NCBI GenBank assembly: GCA_937871645.1
Contig: CALMPZ010000487.1
Span: forward strand, 1-7,884
Source: an uncultured Polymorphobacter sp.
GTDB lineage: Bacteria; Pseudomonadota; Alphaproteobacteria; Sphingomonadales; Sphingomonadaceae
DNA: 7,884 nucleotides
Reading direction: 5' to 3'
This document shows positions 1 through 4,615 of the stretch, piece by piece. The notes beneath the pieces are model-generated. The model saw nothing but the letters and a program-made list of their open reading frames with translations, did no database searches and was not told where the DNA came from. Position 1 is the stretch's first letter. Every line of letters starts with the position of its first letter. The translations under genes were made by a program, and so were the position numbers.

Positions 1-40
1 GCGGCGTCGTTGCGCCATAGTCGAGATAGACCGGCATCAT
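1..40 (-). CDS. Second cysteine desulfurase, 5' end only (partial)
   Basis: Only the first 13 codons lie in the window; the gene continues past the left edge. They read MMPVYLDYGATTP, the N-terminal signature of PLP-dependent cysteine desulfurases, and match YLDYAATAP near the start of the complete gene just upstream. The first ATG (40-38) overlaps that gene's TGA (39-37) as ATGA, which implies translational coupling in one operon; the ATG at 37-35 is also in frame. Cysteine desulfurases release sulfur from L-cysteine for Fe-S clusters and thiolated tRNA. Two tandem copies ahead of sufB is an arrangement known in alphaproteobacterial suf operons, so sufB and its partners probably follow outside the window. 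The short reading leaves a small chance of another class V aminotransferase. Confidence 0.78.
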   Translation of the reverse strand, partial: MMPVYLDYGATTP

Positions 41-1125
41 GCCGCGCGGCTCGCCTGCCGCGCTGCCAGCGCTTCCCAGGCGGCGGCGAAGCCATCGACT
101 TCGGCTTCGCTGGTCAGCCAGCCGAGGCTGACGCGGATCGACTGCGCTGCCAGCACCGGCGCGATCCCCATCGCGGTCAGCACATGGCTGGTCGTCACCT
201 TGCCCGACGAACACGCCGCGCCAGCGCTGACGGCAAAGCCCGCGAGGTCGAGCGCCATGACCTGCGTCGAGGCGGCGACACCGGGCATCGCGAGGTTGCT
301 GATCGTCGGCAGGCGCGACGCGCCCGCGCCATTCACAATGGCACCCGCCGCCGTAAGCCGCGCTTCGAGCCGATCACGCAATGCACCGGCGCGTTCGAGC
401 CAGCCGGTGTCAGCGGCGCGTGCCGCGAGTGCAGCAGCGAAGCCGGCAATGCCCGGCAGATTCTCGGTGCCGGCGCGGAAGCCGCGTTCCTGCCCGCCGC
501 CGCGCTGGACGCCGACAAGGTCTTCGGCGCAGCGCGCGACCAGCGCGCCGACCCCCGGCGGGCCGCCGAGCTTGTGCGCCGACACCGCGACGAAATCGCC
601 GTGCGAGCAGGCGATCTTGCCCGCACCCTGCACCGCATCGACGAGCAGGCGCCCGCCCGCCGCATGGACCAATGCCTGCACCTCGGCCAATGGCTGCAAC
701 ACGCCGGTCTCGTTGTTCGCCTGCATCACAGCGACCAGCGCCGGGCCGGCCGCGAGCAGCTTTTCGAGGGCGGAAAGATCGACGCGGCCTTCGCCATCGA
801 CAGGGATGATTTCAGCGCCCACCGCCTGCGCGCGCACTGCGTCATGTTCGACCGCCGACACCAGCCGCCGCGTCGCCGCCACGCCGTTCAGCGCCAACCC
901 CAGCGCTTCGGTGCCGCCGCTGGTGAACACCAATGCCGAAGGCTGGCAGCCGAGACCGCGCGCCAAGCTCTCGCGGGCATCCTCCAGCGCGGCATGCGCG
1001 GCACGGCCGGCACGGTGCACCGATGACGGATTGGCCCAGTGCGCCGCTGCTGCCGTCATCGCGGCCACCGCCGCCGGATCGATCGGTGCGGTCGCGGCAT
1101 AATCGAGATAGGCGGGTGTGGTCAG
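37..1125 (-). CDS. Cysteine desulfurase, NifS/IscS-like (class V aminotransferase fold)
   Basis: This cytosolic PLP enzyme converts L-cysteine to alanine plus an enzyme persulfide that feeds Fe-S cluster assembly. Counting 362 residues from the proposed CTG start, YLDYAATAP lies at 6-14, the VEHDAV histidine at H94, NNET just after 135, D163 and Q166 in the VDAVQGAG strand that holds the PLP ring, the PLP lysine K185 in SAHKLGG, RAGTEN at about 217-222, and the persulfide cysteine C305 in SAGAACSSGK. The length is normal for the family. The first ATG/GTG/TTG in this frame (GTG at 1068) would remove the conserved YLDY segment, and a TAG at 1170-1168 closes the frame upstream. The only near-cognate start between them is CTG at 1125-1123, six bases after a GGAG. 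It is translationally coupled to a second desulfurase and divergent from an alpha/beta hydrolase. Function is secure; the start is inferred. Confidence 0.93.
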   Translation of the reverse strand: MTTPAYLDYAATAPIDPAAVAAMTAAAAHWANPSSVHRAGRAAHAALEDARESLARGLGCQPSALVFTSGGTEALGLALNGVAATRRLVSAVEHDAVRAQAVGAEIIPVDGEGRVDLSALEKLLAAGPALVAVMQANNETGVLQPLAEVQALVHAAGGRLLVDAVQGAGKIACSHGDFVAVSAHKLGGPPGVGALVARCAEDLVGVQRGGGQERGFRAGTENLPGIAGFAAALAARAADTGWLERAGALRDRLEARLTAAGAIVNGAGASRLPTISNLAMPGVAASTQVMALDLAGFAVSAGAACSSGKVTTSHVLTAMGIAPVLAAQSIRVSLGWLTSEAEVDGFAAAWEALAARQASRAA

Positions 1126-1131
1126 CTTGGG

Positions 1132-1135
1132 CTCC
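1132..1135 (-). promoter_or_regulatory. Shine-Dalgarno (GGAG) supporting a CTG start
   Basis: GGAG reads on the minus strand at 1135-1132, followed by CCCAAG and CTG (1125-1123), a normal six-base spacing. It is the only Shine-Dalgarno-like sequence placed to allow translation of the conserved YLDYAATAP segment of the cysteine desulfurase. Confidence 0.5.
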
Positions 1136-1146
1136 GGCGGTTTACG

Positions 1147-1176
1147 TTGCGATTTTGGCGCTGGTGACTATATAGA
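1147..1176 (+). promoter_or_regulatory. Candidate promoter for the alpha/beta hydrolase, with a self-complementary -10 shared by the divergent gene
   Basis: TTGCGA (1147-1152) is followed after 16 bases by TATATA (1169-1174), or after 18 by TATAGA (1171-1176). This gives a predicted start near 1182 and a leader of about 45 bases. CTATATAG (1168-1175) is a perfect palindrome, so the same element can serve as a -10 on the minus strand, about 40 bases before the desulfurase CTG. No good -35 is visible on that side. It is the only AT-rich patch in the 100-base divergent gap. Confidence 0.45.
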
Positions 1177-1225
1177 CGGCAACGGTGCCCGAGCGCACCC
1201 CCTCACCTCAATCACCGCAGGTCCG

Positions 1226-1873
1226 ATGCCCGAAGTCATTTTTGCCGGCCCCGAAGGCCGCCTCGAAGGTCGTTACCAGCCCGCCAGCCGGCCGCGCGCC
1301 CCCGTCGCCATTTTGCTGCACCCGCATCCGCAGGGCGGTGGCACGATGAACAACAGCATCGTCATGGCGATGTACAACACGTTTGTGCGCCGTGGGTTTG
1401 CGACGTTGCGCTTCAACTTCCGCGGCGTCGGCCGCAGCCAGGGCACGTTCGACAACGGCGTCGGTGAACTGTCGGATGCCGCGAGCGCGCTCGACTGGAT
1501 GCAGCAGTTCAACCCCGAAGCCTCGACGACCTGGGTCGGCGGGTTCAGCTTCGGCGCGTGGATCGGCATGCAGCTGCTGATGCGCCGCCCCGAAGTGCGT
1601 GGCTTCCTGAGCATCGCGCCACCCGCCAACATGTACGACTTCACGTTTCTGGCGCCGTGCCCGTCGTCGGGGCTGATCGTCGATGGCGGCGCTGACGAAG
1701 TCGTCACCGGCAGCAGCGTCCAGAAGCTCGTCGACAAGCTCAAGACGCAGCGCCACATCACCATTGACCATGCGACCATCCCGGGCGCCAACCATTTCTT
1801 CGAGCATGAGATGCCCGATTTGATGAAGGTGGTGGATGCGTATCTGGACAAAAGGTTGAGTGCTGATCGCTAG
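1226..1873 (+). CDS. Alpha/beta hydrolase (COG2945-like small serine hydrolase)
   Basis: A compact 215-residue alpha/beta-hydrolase-fold protein. LLHPHPQGGGTMNN (about 30-43) is the HPHP oxyanion-hole segment typical of the family. FNFRGVGRSQG (63-73) follows, then the nucleophile elbow GFSFG with S108, an acid at D157 in DGGADEVV, and H190 in GANHFF, so a Ser-Asp-His triad is complete. No signal peptide or membrane segment is seen, so it should be cytosolic. The ATG at 1226 is chosen because the protein aligns to the family from MPEVIFAGPEGRLEG; an in-frame GTG at 1118 would run through the promoter and into the divergent desulfurase. The Shine-Dalgarno is weak (AGG four bases upstream). The substrate is unknown, and its position beside Fe-S genes suggests no clear role. 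The fold call is strong; esterase, thioesterase or dienelactone hydrolase activity is possible. Confidence 0.88.
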   Translation: MPEVIFAGPEGRLEGRYQPASRPRAPVAILLHPHPQGGGTMNNSIVMAMYNTFVRRGFATLRFNFRGVGRSQGTFDNGVGELSDAASALDWMQQFNPEASTTWVGGFSFGAWIGMQLLMRRPEVRGFLSIAPPANMYDFTFLAPCPSSGLIVDGGADEVVTGSSVQKLVDKLKTQRHITIDHATIPGANHFFEHEMPDLMKVVDAYLDKRLSADR

Positions 1874-1887
1874 CCGTAGCGCGGCCA

Positions 1888-1932
1888 GCGCCTAAGACGA
1901 AAATTGCCCTTCGCGATTTTCGACTTAGGCGC
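1888..1932. repeat. Long imperfect hairpin (17-bp arms) after the hydrolase
   Basis: The left arm at 1888-1904 (GCGCCTAAGACGAAAAT) and the right arm at 1916-1932 (ATTTTCGACTTAGGCGC) are inverted copies with one mismatch (A1897 opposite A1923). The spacer is 11 bases, and three further pairs (one a G-T wobble) can form inside it, leaving a CCTTC loop. It begins 14 bases after the hydrolase stop. No T-run follows, so a classical rho-independent terminator is not obvious. It may still end transcription or stabilise the 3' end, and its shape resembles dispersed intergenic palindromes. Confidence 0.7.
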
Positions 1933-1956
1933 GGACTCGCGCAAGGCCGGCCGGCG

Positions 1957-2012
1957 GGGCGGGCGGACACCCCGCCCGAACCCGTCCGACGGCGTGGCTT
2001 TGCCACGACGGG
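1957..2012. repeat. Cluster of GC-rich hairpins downstream of the orphan gene
   Basis: GGGCGGG (1957-1963) pairs with CCCGCCC (1971-1977). CGTGGC (1993-1998) pairs with GCCACG (2002-2007) around a TTT loop, and this stem can be lengthened by CCCGT (1981-1985) with ACGGG (2008-2012), leaving 1986-1992 bulged. It lies just past the minus-strand gene that ends at 2021, so it may help end that transcript, or form one composite repeat with the hairpin at 1888-1932. Confidence 0.5.
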
Positions 2013-2020
2013 CCAATATC

Positions 2021-2482
2021 CTACTTGTTCCTTCGCCAAGCCGTCGCTGTCTTGGCGACAGATCCTTCCGGCATAGGTATCTGCTTTAACTGCTTGTAGC
2101 CCGCCAACTGCATCATCTTACCGACCAGCGAGCCAGCCTGCACTGTAGCCATATAGGTTTGGCGGTAGCGGTCCCCGAGTGCCGTGACGATCATTGGCTC
2201 CACCCCCGCTAAAGCTGGCAGGCCAGCTTCGGTCGCAGCGAAGCAGGCAGCGCGGCCGGACTTGGAATTGATGATGTCGCCCATCTCTAACGAGATAATG
2301 TCATCGTTCGTTATGCCCGAGGTGTCATAATATGGCCCCGTAGACTCGATGGCTTCCATTAAAGCCAGCGCCTCGGGTAGCTTGCTATGCTTTGCGTTTT
2401 GCCACAGCTTGAAGCGGTCTTGCCGGGATAAGTCTCTAAGCTTTTGCAAGGTCCAGTTGCTAGGCAGTTTTATCTCGTTCAT
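2021..2482 (-). CDS. Hypothetical protein, accessory gene of lower GC
   Basis: I do not recognise this 153-residue protein. It has no signal peptide or membrane segment. Residues 10-48 look helical and basic (LQKLRDLSRQDRFKLWQNAK, then an acidic helix ending in MEAIES). The central part includes TSGITNDDIISLEMGDIINS, and the C-terminus is basic (KTATAWRRNK). The start is fixed by a GAGG (2494-2491) eight bases before ATG 2482. An ATG at 2488 sits too close to it. A longer reading from 2608 translates a palindromic repeat (VVPAHAGIH) and is spurious. Codon use is less GC-rich than its neighbours: 2281-2340 is about 48 percent G+C in a window that is otherwise strongly GC-rich. A coherent promoter lies upstream. 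Together with flanking repeats this suggests a transferred cargo gene. There are no recognisable toxin, nuclease or phage motifs. Confidence 0.72.
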   Translation of the reverse strand: MNEIKLPSNWTLQKLRDLSRQDRFKLWQNAKHSKLPEALALMEAIESTGPYYDTSGITNDDIISLEMGDIINSKSGRAACFAATEAGLPALAGVEPMIVTALGDRYRQTYMATVQAGSLVGKMMQLAGYKQLKQIPMPEGSVAKTATAWRRNK

Positions 2483-2506
2483 GCTCATCACCTCAACTTT
2501 GTAACG

Positions 2507-2534
2507 AGCATACCTGCACAAAGCGATTTGTCGA
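2507..2534 (-). promoter_or_regulatory. Candidate promoter of the orphan gene with a palindrome in its spacer
   Basis: On the minus strand, TCGACA (2534-2529, five of six to TTGACA) is followed after 16 bases by TATGCT (2512-2507). This predicts a start near 2500 and a leader of about 18 bases carrying the GAGG of the gene starting at 2482. An inverted repeat, ACAAA-gcga-TTTGT on the plus strand (2518-2531), fills much of the spacer and could be an operator. Confidence 0.5.
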
Positions 2535-2547
2535 TTCCGCTGGTGGA

Positions 2548-2565
2548 TTCCCGCGTGCGCGGGAA
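2548..2565. repeat. Dispersed-type palindromic repeat (TTCCCGCG..CGCGGGAA)
   Basis: TTCCCGCG and CGCGGGAA form a perfect 8-bp inverted repeat around TG, within GGATTCCCGCGTGCGCGGGA. This is the form of the short GGATTCCCGC-n-GCGGGAA repeats scattered through many proteobacterial genomes, which often yield spurious peptides such as VPAHAGIH, as here on the minus strand. It lies upstream of the orphan gene's promoter. Confidence 0.75.
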
Positions 2566-2680
2566 CGACTCGGCCATATTGATGAATCGCCCACTCCAAC
2601 AATCGCAACCACTTGCGCGTCGAATCTGGTCAGTCTTTACGGGTCCAGCGTTATTGCGCGTGCCCGCACACCATCCTAAG
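2566..2680. other. Intergenic stretch with no gene seen
   Basis: This part of the gap between the two divergent genes contains no convincing coding frame, tRNA-like fold or tandem repeat. It is more AT-rich than the flanking coding DNA. The adjoining pieces of the gap hold a palindromic repeat on the left and a hydrolase leader on the right, listed separately. Confidence 0.5.
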
Positions 2681-2720
2681 CTTTCGTTGAACGCATATCA
2701 TTACGTTACGATAACGAAAG
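2681..2720 (+). promoter_or_regulatory. Promoter/leader of the serine hydrolase with competing stems
   Basis: TTGAAC (2687-2692) and GATAAC (2710-2715) are 17 bases apart and fit a sigma70-type promoter. They predict a transcript start near 2722, only a few bases before ATG 2728, so the message may be nearly leaderless. CTTTCGTT (2681-2688) and AACGAAAG (2713-2720) are perfect inverted copies, and CGTTA (2704-2708) with TAACG (2712-2716) form a second palindrome that shares bases with the first. These may be regulator sites rather than RNA structure if transcription starts at 2722. Confidence 0.42.
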
Positions 2721-2727
2721 TCCAGCC

Positions 2728-3888
2728 ATGACCATCGCCCAAGCCCTGACCGCCGCCGCCGCAAAACACACCACCCCCGGCTTTGTCGCGGCCGCGTCCC
2801 ACAACGGCAAGCCGCTGTATTCGGGGGCTTTCGGCGCGCTGGCGCTCGGCGCCCCTGCCCCGATGGCCGAAGACTCCATCTTCTGGCTCGCCTCGATGAC
2901 CAAGGCGGTCACCGCCACCGCGGCGATGCAGCTTGTCGAGGCCGGCAAGCTCGACCTCGACGCGCCCATCGGCAAGCTGCTCCCCGAACTCGGCCGCGCG
3001 CAGGTGTTCGACGGCTTCGCGCCCGATGGCAGCGTCAAATTGCGCGCCCCCAAGCGCCCTGTCACCTTGCGCCACCTGCTCACCCACACCTCGGGCCATG
3101 TCTATGACATGTGGAACGCCGACTTCGCCAAGGCGGCGAAACTGCTCGGCATCCCCGGCCTCGGCACCTCGCTCAACGCCGCGCTCGATACGCCTTTGAT
3201 GTTCGATCCGGGCACCAACTGGGAATATGGCATCGGTATCGACTGGGCCGGCAAGGCGGTCGAGGCGGCGTCGGGCAAGCCGCTCGATGTGTATGTCGAA
3301 GACCATATCGCCGCGCCGCTGGGCATGGTCGATACCAGCTTCACCCCGCGCGCCAGCTGGGCGACGCGCCACGCCGGCATGACCGCGCGCACCCCCGACG
3401 GCGGCCTCAAGCCGTTCGACATGCCGGCGCCCGAAGCCCCCGAATTCCACGGCGGCGGCGGCGGTCTGCACGGCACGGCGGCCGACTATCTGCGCTTCCT
3501 GCAGATGATCCTGAACCGCGGTGAACTGGGCGGCGCGCGCATCCTGAAGCCCGAAACCGTCGCCGTCATGCAGGCCAACCACCTCGGCGACGTGGCGCTG
3601 CGCACCTTGACCAGCGCCGCACCGCATCTGACAAACAACCTCGATCTGGCGCACGGCGCCCCAGCGCACTGGGGGCTGAGCTGGCAAATCAACCCGGCGC
3701 CCGGCGTCGATGGCCGTAGCGCCGGCAGCCTCGCCTGGGCCGGGCTGGCCAACTGCTATTACTGGGCCGACCCGACCGCGAACGTGGCGGGTGTGCTGCT
3801 GATGCAGATGCTACCATTCGCCGACGCACAAGCGATGGCGTTGTTCGGTGCGTTCGAGCGCGCGGTCTACGCCGAAGTCTGCGCCTGA
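2728..3888 (+). CDS. Serine hydrolase, beta-lactamase class C / EstB-like esterase family
   Basis: A 386-residue protein of the beta-lactamase (Pfam Beta-lactamase, COG1680) fold. The nucleophile motif S-x-x-K is S56-M57-T58-K59 in WLASMTKAVTA. HLLTHTSG (117-123) is the usual conserved block. The tyrosine is Y167 in PGTNWEYGIGID, where the class C Y-x-N motif is replaced by YGI. That, with WAGL at 337-340 where a KTG-like motif would lie, points to a family VIII esterase rather than a true beta-lactamase. No signal peptide is seen, so a cytosolic ester or amide hydrolase is likely; the substrate is unknown. Length is typical for EstB-like enzymes. The start is the first ATG of the conserved N-terminus; only a weak GAAAG lies upstream. 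Its 3' end overlaps the convergent BLUF-like gene by 22 bases. Confidence 0.92.
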   Translation: MTIAQALTAAAAKHTTPGFVAAASHNGKPLYSGAFGALALGAPAPMAEDSIFWLASMTKAVTATAAMQLVEAGKLDLDAPIGKLLPELGRAQVFDGFAPDGSVKLRAPKRPVTLRHLLTHTSGHVYDMWNADFAKAAKLLGIPGLGTSLNAALDTPLMFDPGTNWEYGIGIDWAGKAVEAASGKPLDVYVEDHIAAPLGMVDTSFTPRASWATRHAGMTARTPDGGLKPFDMPAPEAPEFHGGGGGLHGTAADYLRFLQMILNRGELGGARILKPETVAVMQANHLGDVALRTLTSAAPHLTNNLDLAHGAPAHWGLSWQINPAPGVDGRSAGSLAWAGLANCYYWADPTANVAGVLLMQMLPFADAQAMALFGAFERAVYAEVCA

Positions 3889-4445
3889 CCGGCAACCGAT
3901 TGCAGCGCGGCACCAAGGTTGTCGTTTCTGCGTCCGCCGGTTTCAAGCATCAACCGGACCAGCCGGTTGATTTCATTGCGCGCGCCGAACGCCGCAGACG
4001 TGATCGCCCGCAACGTCACGCGACCGACAAAGCTTGCCGGGTCGGCATAGGACACCGACCAGCCATCGAACTGCCTGACACCCACGTCGCCTTCTTCGAG
4101 CACCAGGGCGTTGGCATGGTGCGGGTCGCTGCGGAGCGCCGCAAGGCAGCTTTCGACTTCGGCGCGCGGGCCTTCGAGCAGTTGCGCGAAGCCTCTTTTC
4201 GTCAGCATCAACGCGCCGCTCAACCCGAACATCTGCGCCCGCTCGGCGGTTTCGGCACGGATGTCGTCAACGACGGCATCGAGCGTTGCCCCCGGAAGCC
4301 CGTGTTCGCCAAGGTAGAGGATTTGATGCAAGCGCCGGTCATCGGAACCGGCGACTGTCGCGCAATTCGCCCCGCCGCACCCTTTGCATTCGGCAGTCCG
4401 CTGATCGCGTCGCGCAATCAGACACCCGGTACACCTCGCTACCAT
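3867..4445 (-). CDS. BLUF-like (blue-light sensing) domain protein with Cys-rich N-terminus
   Basis: A 192-residue protein. Residues 39-140 match the BLUF flavin-binding photoreceptor domain: LHQILYLG supplies the photoactive tyrosine Y44, GLSGAL (74-79) and FAQLLEGP (86-93) the conserved core with glutamine Q88, and FDGWSV the tryptophan W129. Spacings match AppA (Y21, Q63, W104). The flavin-contacting asparagine (AppA N45) aligns with Ala70, and the methionine after the tryptophan is V131, so flavin binding or photochemistry may be altered. Ahead of the domain lie C5-x2-C8-x11-C20-x2-C23-x4-C28, like a zinc ribbon or other metal/redox site. Two or three short helices follow the domain. The ATG at 4445 is chosen because a GGGAG lies eight bases upstream; in-frame ATGs at 4478 and 4469 lack one. 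It is divergent from an XRE-like regulator, suggesting a sensor-regulator pair. The BLUF assignment is by motif reading. Confidence 0.75.
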   Translation of the reverse strand: MVARCTGCLIARRDQRTAECKGCGGANCATVAGSDDRRLHQILYLGEHGLPGATLDAVVDDIRAETAERAQMFGLSGALMLTKRGFAQLLEGPRAEVESCLAALRSDPHHANALVLEEGDVGVRQFDGWSVSYADPASFVGRVTLRAITSAAFGARNEINRLVRLMLETGGRRNDNLGAALQSVAGQAQTSA

Positions 4446-4615
4446 CACAGTCGCTCCCTCCAGCAACATCAAAAACATTGATATGTAACCTAAACAACAT
4501 TAGTTACGCTAGTGTAAGGTGCAGCGACAACCTTAATGGTGCATTAAACAAGTGCAACTGTTGCATTTCGATAGTATGTGTAGCATTTGTTTCGCCTGCG
4601 CGACGGATAACACGG
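4446..4615. promoter_or_regulatory. Divergent control region with three inverted repeats
   Basis: This AT-rich 170-base gap separates the BLUF-like gene from the regulator. It holds GTAAC-C-TAA (4485-4493) facing TTA-GTTAC (4500-4507), an 8-bp inverted repeat with one bulged base; TTAATG-GTG-CATTAA (4533-4547); and TGCAAC-T-GTTGCA (4553-4565). The last two centres are 19 bases apart, close to two helix turns. The strong GGGAG for the BLUF-like start lies at its left end. No core promoter stands out clearly; TTGCAT (4561-4566) is one weak -35 candidate toward the regulator. The palindromes are plausible operators for the adjacent HTH protein. Confidence 0.5.

Noticed and set aside
10..1026. 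Long plus-strand open frame opposite the cysteine desulfurase
   Set aside because: It is antisense to a gene with clear catalytic motifs. The translation is arginine- and alanine-rich with no recognisable domain, as expected of a shadow frame in high-GC DNA.
1118..1225. GTG start and 36-codon extension of the alpha/beta hydrolase
   Set aside because: It would include the promoter and overlap the divergent gene's start. Family similarity begins at MPEV.
2548..2565. CRISPR repeat
   Set aside because: It is a single palindrome with no regularly spaced copies in the window; a dispersed repeat explains it better.
2701..3687. 328-residue minus-strand frame opposite the serine hydrolase
   Set aside because: Antisense to a confident beta-lactamase-fold gene; the low-complexity Arg/Gly/Ala translation has no domain.
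4286..4615. 110-codon upstream extension of the HTH regulator
   Set aside because: It runs antisense through the BLUF-like gene and the divergent control region. The HTH domain begins at the ATG at 4616.
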